From: Halisarca cf. caerulea
Lineage: Eukaryota > Porifera > Demospongiae > Chondrillida > Halisarcidae
Direction of reading: 5' to 3'
DNA: 64,000 bases
Assembly (NCBI GenBank): GCA_963170055.1
Contig: CAUJGJ010000293.1
Location: 1-64,000 of the forward strand
Position 1 is the first letter of the stretch, and each line of letters starts with the position of its first letter. Below the pieces are notes generated by a model, which saw only the letters and a program-made list of their open reading frames with translations, had not been told where the DNA came from and ran no database searches. The position numbers and the translations under genes were made by a program. Positions 39,351-52,346 of the stretch are shown here, in pieces.

Positions 39351-42300
39351 CCACGCACATTCCCAGTGGACACACATGACCTTTCTGAAGTGCTGTGGGC
39401 GTATTTGTGTAGTGTTGGATATGCTGGTGCTAATACCAATATTTGGCACTAGCACCACGCACATTCCCAGTGGACACACATGAAGTTTCTGAAGTGCTGT
39501 GGGCGTATTTGTGTAGTGTTGGATATGCTGGTGCTAATACCAATATTTGGCACTAGCACCACGCACATTCCCAGTGGACACACATGAAGTTTCTGAAGTG
39601 CTGTGGGCGTATTTGTGTAGTGTTGGATATGCTGGTGCTAATACCAATATTTGACACTAGCACCACGCACATTCCCAGAGGACACACATGACCTTTCTGA
39701 AGTGCTGTGGGCGTATTTGTGTAGTGTTGGATATGCTGGTGCTAATACCAATATTTGGCACTAGCACCACGCACATTCCCAGTGGACACACATGAAGTTT
39801 CTTAAATACTGTGGGCGAATTTGTGTAATGTTGGATATGCTGGTGCTAATACCAATATTTGTACTAGCACCGCGCACATTCCCAGTGGACACACATGACC
39901 TTTCTGAAGTGCTGTGGGCGTATTTGTGTAGTGTTGGATATGCTGGTGCTAATACCAATATTTGGCACTAGCACCACGCACATTCCCGGTGGACACACAT
40001 GAAGTTTCTTAACTGCTGTGGGCGTATTTGTGTAGTGTTGGATATGCTGGTGCTAATACCAATATTTGGCACTAGCACCACGCACATTCCCAGTGGACAC
40101 ACATGACCTTTCTGAAGTGCTGTGGGCGTATTTGTGTAGTGTTGGATATGCTGGTGCTAATACCAATATTTGGCACTAGCACCACGCACATTCCCAGTGG
40201 ACACACATGAAGTTTCTTAACTACTGTGGGCGTATTTGTGTAATGTTGGATATGCTGGTGCTAATACCAATATTTGGCACTAGCACCACGCACATTCCCA
40301 GTGGACACACATGAAGTTTCTTAAATACTGTGGGCGTATTTGTGTAATGTTGGATATGCTGGTGCTAATACCAATATTTGGTACTAGCACCGCGCACATT
40401 CCCAGTGGACACACATGACCTTTCTGAAGTGCTGTGGGCGTATTTGTGTAGTGTTGGATATGCTGGTGCTAATACCAATATTTGGCACTAGCACCACGCA
40501 CATTCCCGGTGGACACACATGAAGTTTCTTAACTGCTGTGGGCGTATTTGTGTAGTGTTGGATATGCTGGTGCTAATACCAATATTTGGCACTAGCACCA
40601 CGCACATTCCCAGTGGACACACATGACCTTTCTGAAGTGCTGTGGGCGTATTTGTGTAGTGTTGGATATGCTGGTGCTAATACCAATATTTGGCACTAGC
40701 ACCACGCACATTCCCAGTGGACACACATGAAGTTTCTTAACTACTGTGGGCGTATTTGTGTAATGTTGGATATGCTGGTGCTAATACCAATATTTGGCAC
40801 TAGCACCGCGCACATTCCCAGTGGACACACATGACCTTTCTGAAGTGCTGTGGGCGTATTTGTGTAGTGTTGGATATGCTGGTGCTAATACCAATATTTG
40901 GCATTAGCACCACGCACATTCCCAGTGGACACACATGACCTTTCTGAAGTGCTGTGGGCGTATTTGTGTAGTGTTGGATATGCTGGTGCTAATACCAATA
41001 TTTGGCACTAGCACCACGCACATTCCCAGTGGACACACATGACCTTTCTGAAGTGCTGTGGGCGTATTTGTGTAGTGTTGGATATGCTGGTGCTAATACC
41101 AATATTTGGCACTAGCACTACGCACATTCCCATTGGACACACATGAAGTTTCTGAAGTGCTGTGGGCGTATTTGTGTAGTGTTGGATATGCTGGTGCTAA
41201 TACCAATATTTGGCAATAGCACCACGCACATTCCCAGTGGACACACATGACCTTTCTGAAGTGCTGTGGGCGTATTTGTGTAGTTTTGGATATGCTGGTG
41301 CTAATACCAATATTTGGCACTAGCACCACGCACATTCCCAGTGGACACACATGACCTTTCTGAAGTGCTGTGGGCGTATTTGTGTAGTGTTGGATATGCT
41401 GGTGCTAATACCAATATTTGGCACTAACACCACGCACATTCCCAGTGGACACACATGACCTTTCTGAAGTGCTGTGGGCGTATTTGTGTAGTGTTGGATA
41501 TGCTGGTGCTAATACCAATATTTGGCACTAGCACCACGCACATTTCCGGTGGACACACATGAAGTTTCTGAAGTGCTGTGGGCGTATTTGTGTAGTGTTG
41601 GATATGCTGGTGCTAATACCAATATTTGGCACTAGCACCACGCACATTCCAAGTGGACACACATGAAGTTTCTGAAGTGCTGTGGGCGTATTTGTGTAGT
41701 TTTGGATATGCTGGTGCTAATACCAATATTTGGCACTAGCACCACGCACATTCCCAGTGAACACACATGAAGTTTCTGAAGTGCTGTGGGCGTATTTTTG
41801 TAGTGTTGGACATGGTGGTGCTAATACCAATATTTGGCACTAGCACCACGCACATTCCCAGTGGACAAACATGAAGTTTCTGAAGTGCTGTGGGCGTATT
41901 TGTGTAGTGTTGGATATGCTGGTGCTAATACCAATATTTGGCACTAGCACCACGCACATTCCCAGTGAACACACATGACGTTTCTGAAGTGCTGTGGGCG
42001 TATTTGTGTAGTGTTGGATATGCTGGTGCTAATACCAATATTTGACACTAGCACCACGCACATTCCCAGTGGACACACATGACCTTTCTGAAGTGCTGTA
42101 GGCGTATTTGTGTAGTGTTGGATGTGCTGGTGCTAATACCAATATTTGGCACTAGCACCACGCACATTCCCAGTGGACACACATGACCTTTCTGAAGTGC
42201 TGTGGGCGTATTTGTGTAGTGTTGGATGTGCTAGTGCTAATACCAATATTTGGCACTAGCACCACGCACATTCCCAGTGGACACACATGACGTTTCTGAA

Positions 42301-44900
42301 GTGCTGTGGGCGTATTTGTGTAGTGTTGGATATGCTGGTGCTAATACCAATATTTGGCACTAGCACCACGCACATTCCCAGTGGACACACATGACCTTAT
42401 TGAAGTACTGTGGGCGTATTTGTGTAGTGTTGGATATGCTGGTGCTAATACCAATATTTTGCACTAGCCCCACGCACATTCCCGGTGGACACACATGAAG
42501 TTTCTGAAGTGCTGTGGGCTTATTTGTGTAGTGTTGGATATGCTGGTGCTAATACCAATATTTGGCACTAGCACCACGCACATTTCCGGTGGACACACAT
42601 GACCATTGTGAAGTGCTGTGGGCGTATTTGTGTAGTGTTGGATATGCTGGTGCTAATACCAATATTTGACACTAGCACCACGCACATTCCCAGGGGACAC
42701 ACATGACCTTTCTGAAGTGCTGTAGGCGTATTTGTGTAGTGTTGGATGTGCTGGTGCTAATACCAATATTTGGCACTAGCACCACGCACATTCCCAGTGG
42801 ACACACATGAAGTTTCTGAAGTGCTGTGGGCGTATTTGTGTAGTGTTGGATATGCTGGTGCTAATACCAATATTTGGCACTAGCACCACGCACATTCCCA
42901 GTGAACACACATGACGTTTCTGAAGTGCTGTGGGCGTATTTGTGTAGTGTTGGATATGCTGGTGCTAATACCAATATTTGGCACTAGCACCACGCACATT
43001 CCCAGTGGACACACATGACTTTACTGAAGTGCTGTGGGCGTATTTGTGTAGTGTTGGATATGCTGGTGCTAATACCAATATTTTGCACTAGCCCCACGCA
43101 CATTCCCGGTGGACACACATGAAGTTTCTGAAGTGCTGTGGGCTTATTTGTGTAGTGTTGGATATGCTGGTGCTAATACCAATATTTGGCACTAGCACCA
43201 CGCACATTTCCGGTGGACACACATGACCATTCTGAAGTGCTGTGGGCGTATTTGTGTAGTGTTGGATATGCTGGTGCTAATACCAATATTTGGCACTAGC
43301 ACCACGCACATTCCAAGTGGACACACATGAAGTTTCTGAAGTGCTGTGGGCGTATTTGTGTAGTTTTGGATATGCTGGTGCTAATACCAATATTTGGCAC
43401 TAGCACCACGCACATTCCCAGTGAACACACATGAAGTTTCTGAAGTGCTGTGGGCGTATTTTTGTAGTGTTGGACATGGTGGTGCTAATACCAATATTTG
43501 GCACTAGCACCACGCACATTCCCAGTGGACACACATGAAGTTTCTGAAGTGCTGTGGGCGTATTTGTGTAGTGTTGGATATGCTGGTGCTAATACCAATA
43601 TTTGGCACTAGCACCACGCACATTCCCAGTGAACACACATGACGTTTCTGAAGTGCTGTGGGCGTATTTGTGTAGTGTTGGATATGCTGGTGCTAATACC
43701 AATATTTGGCACTAGCACCACGCACATTCCCAGTGGACACACATGACCTTTCTGAAGTGCTGTGGGCGTATTTGTGTAGTGTTGGATATGCTGGTGCTAA
43801 TACCAATATTTGGCACTAGCCCCACGCACATTCCCGGTGGACACACATGAAGTTTCTGAAGTGCTGTGGGCGTATTTGTGTAGTGTTGGATATGCTGGTC
43901 CTAATACCAATATTTGGCACTAGCACCACATACATTCCCGGTGGACACACATGAAGTTTCTGAAGTACTGTGGGCGTATTTGTGTAGTGTTGGATATGCT
44001 GGTGCTAATACCAATATTTGGCACTAGCACCACACACATTCCCAGTGGACACACATGAAGATTCTTAACTACTGTGGGCGTATTTGTGTATTGTTTGATA
44101 TGCTGGTGCTAATACCAATATTTGGCACTAGCACCACGCACATTCCCGGTGGACACACATGAAGTTTCTGAAGTGCATTGGGCTTATTTGTGTAGTGTTG
44201 GATATGCTGGTGCTAATACCAATATTTGGCACTAGCACCACACAAATTCCAAGTGGACACACATGAAGATTTTAACTACTGTGGGCGTATTTGTGTAGTG
44301 TTGGATATGCTGGTGCTAATACCAATATTTGGCACTAGCACCACGCATATTTCCGGTGGACACACATGACCATTCTGAAGTGCTGTGGGCGTATTTGTGT
44401 AGTGTTGGATATGCTGGTGCTAATACCAATATTTGGCACTAGCACCACGCACATTCCCAGTGGACACACATGACCTTTCTGAAGTGCTGTGGGCGTATTT
44501 GTGTAGTGTTGGATGTGCTGGTGCTAATACCAATATTTGGCACTAGCACCACGCACATTCCCAGTGGACACACATGACGTTTCTGAAGTGCTGTGGGCGT
44601 ATTTGTGTAGTGTTGGATATGCTGGTGCTAATACCAATATTTGGCACTAGCACCACGCACATTCCCAGTGGACACACATGACCATACTGAATTGCTGTGG
44701 GCGTATTTGTGTTGTGTTGTGTATGCTGGTACTAATACCAATATTTTGCACTAGCCACACGCACATTCCCGGTGGACACACATGAAGTTTCTGAAGTGCT
44801 GTGGGCGTATTTGTGTAGTGTTGGATATGCTGGTGCTAATACAAAAATTTGGCACTAGCACCACATACATTCCCGGTGGACACACATGAAGTTTCTGAAG
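39350..44900. repeat. Large duplicated block, copy 2 (partner 26560-32115)
   Basis: Second copy of the block, with the same sequence of rare monomers. Differences from copy 1: two monomers fewer near 39.72 kb; a one-base deletion (ATATTTGTACTAG, about 39859); two monomers more near 41.92-42.13 kb (GTGAACACACATGACG and GACACT with GTAGGCG); CCCAGGGGAC near 42690; GGGCGTATTTTTG near 43456 where copy 1 and the 17-mer read GGGCATATTTTTG. It holds a single copy of the 17-mer region and then runs into a trimer HOR. Confidence 0.9.
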
Positions 44901-45600
44901 TACTGTGGGCGTATTTGTGTAGTGTTGGATATGCTGGTGCTAATACCAATATTTGGCACTAGCACCACGCACATTCCCAGTGGACACACATGACCTTACT
45001 GAAGTGCTGTGGGCGTATTTGTGTAGTGTTGTGTATGCTGGTACTAATACCAATATTTTGCACTAGCCACACGCACATTCCCGGTGGACACACATGAAGT
45101 TTCTGAAGTGCTGTGGGCGTATTTGTGTAGTGTTGGATATGCTGGTGCTAATACAAATATTTGGCACTAGCACCACATACATTCCCGGTGGACACACATG
45201 AAGTTTCTGAAGTACTGTGGGCGTATTTGTGTAGTGTTGGATATGCTGGTGCTAATACCAATATTTGGCACTAGCACCACGCACATTCCCAGTGGACACA
45301 CATGACCTTACTGAAGTGCTGTGGGCGTATTTGTGTAGTGTTGTGTATGCTGGTACTAATACCAATATTTTGCACTAGCCACACGCACATTCCCGGTGGA
45401 CACACATGAAGTTTCTGAAGTGCTGTGGGCGTATTTGTGTAGTGTTGGATATGCTGGTGCTAATACAAATATTTGGCACTAGCACCACATACATTCCCGG
45501 TGGACACACATGAAGTTTCTGAAGTACTGTGGGCGTATTTGTGTAGTGTTGGATATGCTGGTGCTAATACCAATATTTGGCACTAGCACCACGCACATTC
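44710..45600. repeat. Trimer HOR (312 bp), about three tandem copies
   Basis: TGTTGTGTATGC occurs at 44715, 45027 and 45339, exactly 312 bp apart. Each unit is GGTACTAATACC with TTGCACTAGCCACACG, then ATACAAA(A/T)ATTTGG with CACATACATTCCCGG, then an A-type monomer. The first unit (GACCATACTGAATTG, AAAAATTTGG) is the version found in the 17-mer. The next two read GACCTTACTGAAG and AAATATTTGG. Confidence 0.9.
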
Positions 45601-48600
45601 CCAGTGGACACACATGAAGATTTTTAACTACTGTGGGCGTATTTGTGTATTGTTTGATATGCTGGTGCTAATACCAATATTTGGCACTAGCACCATGCAC
45701 ATTCCCGGTGGACACACATGAAGTTTCTGAAGTGCATTGGGCTTATTTGTGTAGTGTTGGATATGCTGGTGCTAATACCAATATTTGGCACTAGCACCAC
45801 GCACATTCCCGGTGGACACACATGAAGTTTCTGAAGTGCTGTGGGCTTATTTGTGTAGTGTTGGACATGGTGGTGCTAATACCAATATTTGGCACTAGCA
45901 CCACGCACATTCCCGGTGGACACACATGACCATTCTGAAGTGCTGTGGGCGTATTTGTGTAGTGTTGGATATGCTGGTGCTAATACCAATATTTGGCACT
46001 AGCACCACGCACATTCCCAGTGGACACACATGACCTTTCTGAAGTGCTGTGGGCGTATTTGTGTAGTGTTGGATATGCTGGTGCTAATACCAATATTTGG
46101 CACTAGCACCACGCACATTCCCAGTGAACACACATGACCTTTCTGAAGTGCTGTGGGCGTATTTGTGTAGTGTTGGATATGCTGGTGCTAATACCAATAT
46201 TTGGCACTAGCACCACGCACATTCCCAGTGGACACACATGACCTTTCTGAAGTGCTGTGGGCGTATTTGTGTAGTGTTGGATATGCTGGTGCTAATACCA
46301 ATATTTGGCACTAGCACCACGCACATTCCCAGTGGACACACATGACCTTTCTGAAGTGCTGTGGGCGTATTTGGGTAGTGTTGGATGTGCTGGTGCTAAT
46401 ACCAATATTTGGCACTAGCACCACGCACATTCCCAGTGGACACACATGACGTTTCTGAAGTGCTGTGGGCGTATTTGTGTAGTGTTGGATATGCTGGTGC
46501 TATAACCAATATTTGGCACTAGTACCACGCACATTCCCAGTGGACACACATGACCTTACTGAAGTGCTGTGGGCGTATTTGTGTAGTGTTGGATATGCTG
46601 GTGCTAATACCAATATTTTGCACTAGCCACACGCACATTCCCGGTGGACACACATGAAGTTTCTGAAGTGCTGTGGGCGTATTTGTGTAGTGTTGGATAT
46701 GCTGGTGCTAATACCAATATTTGGCACTAGCACCACGCACATTTCCGGTGGACACACATGACCATTCTGAAGTGCTGTGGGCGTATTTGTGTAGTGTTGG
46801 ATATGCTGGTGCTAATACCAATATTTGGCACTAGCACCACGCACATTCCAAGTGGACACACATGATGTTTCTGAAGTGCTGTGGGCGTATTTGTGTAGTT
46901 TTGGATATGCTAGTGCTAATACCAATATTTGGCACTAGCACCACGCACATTCCCAGTGAACACACATGAAGTTTCTGAAGTGCTGTGGGCGTATTTTTGT
47001 AGTGTTGGATATGCTGGTGCTAATACCAATATTTGGCACTAGCACCACGCACATTCCCAGTGGACACACATGACCTTTCTGAAGTGCTGTAGGCGTATTT
47101 GTGTAGTGTTGGATGTGCTGGTGCTAATACCAATATTTGGCACTAGCACCACGCACATTCCCAGTGGACACACATGACCTTTCTGAAGTGCTGTGGGCGT
47201 ATTTGTGTAGTGTTGGATATGCTGGTGCTAATACCAATATTTGGCACTAGCACCACGCACATTCCCAGTGGACACACATGACCTTACTGAAGTGCTGTGG
47301 GCGTATTTGTGTAGTGTTGGATATGCTGGTGCTAATACCAATATTTGGCACTAGCACCACGCACATTCCCAGTGGACACACATGACCTTACTGAAGTGCT
47401 GTGGGCGTATTTGTGTAGTGTTGGATATGCTGGTGCTAATACCAATATTTTGCACTAGCCCCACGCACATTCCCGGTGGACACACATGAAGTTTCTGAAG
47501 TGCTGTGGGCTTATTTCTGTAGTGTTGGATATGCTGGTGCTAATACCAATATTTTACAGTAGCACCACGCACATTCCCAGTGAACACACATGACCTTTCT
47601 GAAGTGCTGTGGGCGTATTTGTGTAGTGTTGGATGTGCAGGTGCTAATACCAATATTTGGCACTAGCACCACGCACATTCCCAGTGGACACACATGACCT
47701 TTCTGAAGTGCTGTGGGCGTATTTGTGTAGTGTTGGATGTGCTGGTGCTAATACCAATATTTGGCACTAGCACCACGCACATTCCCAGTGGACACACATG
47801 ACCTTTCTGAAGTGCTGTGGGCGTATTTGTGTAGTGTTGGATGTGCTGGTGCTAATACCAATATTTGGCACTAGCACCACGCACATTCCCAGTGGACACA
47901 CATGACCTTTCTGAAGTGCTGTGGGCGTATTTGTGTAGTGTTGGATATGCTGGTGCTAATACCAATATTTGGCACTAGCACCACGCACATTCCCAGTGGA
48001 CACACATGACCTTTCTGAAGTGCTGTGGGCGTATTTGTGTAGTGTTGGATGTGCTGGTGCTAATACCAATATTTGGCACTAGCACCACGCACATTCCCAG
48101 TGGACACACATGACGTTTCTGAAGTGCTGTGGGCGTATTTGTGTAGTGTTGGATATGCTGGTGCTAATACCAATATTTGGCACTAGCACAACGCACATTC
48201 CCAGTGGACACACATGACCTTACTGAAGTGCTGTGGGCGTATTTGTGTAGTGTTGGATATGCTGGTGCTAATACCAATATTTTGCACTAGCCACACGCAC
48301 ATTCCCGGTGGACACACATGAAGTTTCTGAAGTGCTGTGGGCGTATTTGTGTAGTGTTGGATATGCTGGTGCTAATACAATATTTGGCACTAGCACCACA
48401 TACATTCCCGGTGGACACACATGAAGTTTCTGAAGTACTGTGGGCGTATTTCTGTAGTGTTGGATATGCTGGTGCTAATACCAATATTTGGCACTAGCAC
48501 CGCGCACATTCCCAGTGGACACACATGAAGATTTTTAACTACTGTGGGCGTATTTGTGTATTGTTTGATATGCTGGTGCTAATACCAATATTTGGCACTA

Positions 48601-48700
48601 GCACCATGCACATTCCCGGTGGACACACATGAAGTTTCTGAAGTGCTGTGGGCTTATTTGTGTAGTGTTGGATATGCTGGTGCTAATACCAATATTTTGC
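45600..48700. repeat. Mosaic satellite segment of central-domain monomers
   Basis: Mixed monomers with CCCGGTGG, GGATGTGCTGG, GACGTTTCTG, GACCTTACTG and GCATGCAC-type variants. No unit is repeated in tandem over more than a few monomers, apart from A-cc runs near 46.1-46.4 and 47.7-48.0 kb. It contains one 103 bp monomer (GCTAATACAATATTTGG, about 48373) and a GCTATAACC swap near 46500. Confidence 0.7.
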
Positions 48701-49178
48701 ACTAGCACCACGCACATTCCCAGTGGACACACATGAAGTTTCTGAAGTGCTGTGGGCGTATTTGTGTAGTGTTGGATATGCTGGTGCTAATACCAATATT
48801 TGGCACTAGCACCACGCACATTCCCAGTGGACACACATGAAGTTTCTGATGTGCTGTGGGCGTAATTGTGTAGTGTGGGATATGCTGGTGCTAATACCAA
48901 TATTTGGCACTAGCACCACGCATATTCCCAGTGGACACACATGACCTTTCTGAAGTGCTGTGGGCGTATTTGTGTAGTGTTGGATATGCTGGTGCTAATA
49001 CCAATATTTGGCACTAGCACCACGCACATTCCTAGTGGACACACATGACCTTTCTGAAGTGCTGTGGGCGTATTTGTGTAGTGTTGGATATGCTGGTGCT
49101 AATACCAATATTTGGCACTAGCACCACGCACATTCCCAGTGGACACACATGATCTTTCTGAAGTGCTGTGGGCGTATT

Positions 49179-49433
49179 TGTGTATTATTGGAATTGGTGG
49201 TGCTAATACCAAAATTTGGCAATAGCACCACGCACATTCCCAGTGGACACACATGAAGTTTCTTAACTGCTGTGGGCGTATTTGTGTAATGTTGGATATG
49301 CTGGTGCTAATACCAATATTTGGCACTAGCACCACGCACATTCCCAGTTGATGCACATGACGTTTCTGTATTGCTGAGGATAAATTTGTGTATTATTGGA
49401 ATTGGTGGTTCTAAAACCAAAATTTGGCAATAG
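49179..49433 (+). repeat. D+C cassette 2
   Basis: D at 49179-49225 and C at 49348-49433. C has TCTAAAACC and CCACTCAC. The B monomer after it contains the one-base insertion GTATTTAGTGTAATG (near 49491). Confidence 0.88.
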
Positions 49434-50115
49434 CACCACTCACATTCCCAGTGGACACACATGAAGTTTCTTAACTACTGTGGGCGTATTTAGTGTAATG
49501 TTGGATATGCTGGTGCTAATACCAATATTTGGCACTAGCACCACGCACATTCCCAGTGGACACACATGACCTTTCTGAAGTGCTGTGGGCGTATTTGTGT
49601 AGTGTTGGATATGCTGGTGCTAATACCAATATTTGGCACTAGCACCACGCACATTCCCAGTGGACACACATGACCTTTCTGAAGTGCTGTGGGCGTATTT
49701 GTGTAGTGTTGGATATGCTGGTGCTAATACCAATATTTGGCACTAGCACCACGCACATTCCCAGTGGACACACATGACCTTTCTGAAGTGCTGTGGGCGT
49801 ATTTGTGTAGTGTTGGATATGCTGGTGCTAATACCAATACTTGGCACTAGCACCACGCACATTCCCAGTGGACACACATGACCTTTCTGAAGTGCTGTGG
49901 GCGTATTTGTGTAGTGTTGGATATGCTGGTGCTAATACCAATACTTGGCACTAGCACCACGCACATTCCCAGTGGACACACATGACCTTTCTGAAGTGCT
50001 GTGGGCGTATTTGTGTAGTGTTGGATATGCTGGTGCTAATACCAATATTTGGCACTAGCACCACGCACATTCCCAGTGGACACACATGATCTTTCTGAAG
50101 TGCTGTGGGCGTATT

Positions 50116-50370
50116 TGTGTATTATTGGAATTGGTGGTGCTAATACCAAAATTTGGCAATAGCACCACGCACATTCCCAGTGGACACACATGAAGTTTCT
50201 TAACTGCTGTGGGCGTATTTGTGTAATGTTGGATATGCTGGTGCTAATACCAATATTTGGCACTAGCACCACGCACATTCCCAGTTGATGCACATGACGT
50301 TTCTGTATTGCTGAGGATAAATTTGTGTATTATTGGAATTGGTGGTTCTAAAACCAAAATTTGGCAATAG
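50116..50370 (+). repeat. D+C cassette 3
   Basis: D at 50116-50162 and C at 50285-50370. Same C subtype and the same GTATTTAGTGTAATG insertion downstream (near 50428) as cassette 2, showing that one was copied from the other. Confidence 0.88.
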
Positions 50371-51156
50371 CACCACTCACATTCCCAGTGGACACACATG
50401 AAGTTTCTTAACTACTGTGGGCGTATTTAGTGTAATGTTGGATATGCTGGTGCTAATACCAATATTTGGCACTAGCACCACGCACATTCCCAGTGGACAC
50501 ACATGACCTTTCTGAAGTGCTGCGGGCGTATTTGAGTAGTGTTGGATATGCTGGTGCTAATACCAATATTTGGCACTAGCACCACGCACATTCCCAGTGG
50601 ACACACATGACCTTTCTGAAGTGCTGTGGGCGTATTTGTGTAGTGTTGGATATGCTGGTGCTAATACCAATATTTGGCACTAGCACCACGCACATTCCCA
50701 GTGGACACACATGACCTTTCTGAAGTGCTGTGGGCGTATTTGTGTAGTGTTGGATATGCTGGTGCTAATACCAATATTTGGCACTAGCACCACGCACATT
50801 CCCAGTGGACACACATGACCTTTCTGAAGTGCTGTGGGCGTATTTGTGTAGTGTTGGATATGCTGGTGCTAATACCAATACTTGGCACTAGCACTACGCA
50901 CATTCCCAGTGGACACACATGACCTTTCTGAAGTGCTGTGGGCGTATTTGTGTAGTGTTGGATATGCTGGTGCTAATACCAATACTTGGCACTAGCACCA
51001 CGCACATTCCCAGTGGACACACATGACCTTTCTGAAGTGCTGTGGGCGTATTTGTGTAGTGTTGGATATGCTGGTGCTAATACCAATATTTGGCACTAGC
51101 ACCACGCACATTCCCAGTGGACACACATGACCTTTCTGAAGTGCTGTGGGCGTATT

Positions 51157-51410
51157 TGTGTATTATTGGAATTGGTGGTGCTAATACCAAAATTTGGCAA
51201 TAGCACCACGCACATTCCCAGTGGACACACATGAAGTTTCTTAACTGCTGTGGGCGTATTTGTGTAATGTTGGATATGCTGGTGCTAATACCAATATTTG
51301 ACACTAGCACCACGCACATTCCCAGTTGATGCACATGACGTTCCTGTATTGCTGAGGATAAATTTGTGTATTATTGGAATTGGTGGTTCTAAGACAAAAT
51401 TTGGCAATAG
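51157..51410 (+). repeat. D+C cassette 4
   Basis: D at 51157-51203 and C at 51326-51410. C reads GTTCCTGTATTG and TCTAAGACAAAATTTGG, one base shorter than the usual AAGACCAAAATTT. It is followed by a central-domain monomer with GGGCTTATT, not by a B monomer, marking a junction. Confidence 0.88.
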
Positions 51411-52091
51411 CACCACGCACATTCCCAGTGGACACACATGAAGTTTCTGAAGTGCTGTGGGCTTATTTGTGTAGTGTTGGATATGCTGGTGCTAATACCA
51501 ATATTTGGCACTAGCACCACGCACATTCCCAGTGAACACACATGAAGTTTCTGAAGTGCTGTGGGCATATTTTTGTAGTGTTGGACATGGTGGTGCTAAT
51601 ACAAATATTTGGCACTAGCACCACGCACATTCCCAGTGGACACACATGAAGTTTCTGAAGTGCTGTGGGCGTATTTGTGTAGTGTTGGATATGCTGGTGC
51701 TAATACCAATATTTGGCACTAGCACCACGCACATTCCCAGTGGACACACATGAAGTTTCTGATGTGCTGTGGGCGTAATTGTGTAGTGTTGGATATGCTG
51801 GTGCTAATACCAATATTTGGCACTAGCACCACGCATATTCCCAGTGGACACACATGACCTTTCTGAAGTGCTGTGGGCGTATTTGTGCAGTGTTGGATAT
51901 GCTGGTGCTAATACCAATATTTGGCACTAGCACCACGCACATTTCTAGTGGACACACATGACCTTTCTGAAGTGCTGTGGGCGTATTTGTGTAGTGTTGG
52001 ATATGCTGGTGCTAATACCAATATTTGGCACTAGCACCACGCACATTCCCAGTGGACACACATGATCTTTCTGAAGTGCTGTGGGCGTATT

Positions 52092-52346
52092 TGTGTATTA
52101 TTGGAATTGGTGGTGCTAATACCAAAATTTTACAATAGCACCACGCACATTCCCAGTGGACACAGATGAAGTTTCTTAACTGCTGTGGGCGTATTTGTGT
52201 AATGTTGGATATGCTGGTGCTAATACCAATATTTGGCACTAGCACCACGCACATTCCCAGTTGATGCACATGACGTTTCTGTATTGCTGAGGATAAATTT
52301 GTGTATTATTGGAATTGGTGGTTCTAAAACCAAAATTTGGCAATAG
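52092..52346 (+). repeat. D+C cassette 5
   Basis: D at 52092-52138 with TTTACAATAG, and C at 52261-52346 with TCTAAAACC and CCACTCAC, as in cassette 1. Confirms that this unit belongs to the segment shared with 37.42-38.6 kb. Confidence 0.88.

Larger units (their letters stand above)
27405..48620. repeat. Central variant domain marked by CCCGGTGG monomers
   Basis: Within these limits many monomers read CCCGGTGG in place of CCCAGTGG, which creates a CCGG/CpG site. By eye none occurs left of 27405 or right of 48620. Other variants mostly confined here are GTGAACACAC, GGGCTTATT, TTGCACTAGCCCCACG, CACATACATTCC, GACCATTCTG and TGTATTGTTTGAT. The domain spans both copies of the large block, the 17-mer and trimer HORs and the two mosaics. 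It is more diverse than the flanks. Confidence 0.8.

Noticed and set aside
48838..48860. CTGATG in a satellite, suggestive of a hammerhead ribozyme core
   Set aside because: The hammerhead core needs CTGANGA followed by a stem and GAAA. Here the sequence reads CTGATGTG with no GAAA partner at a suitable distance, and the motif is only a point variant of CTGAAGTG in a few monomers.
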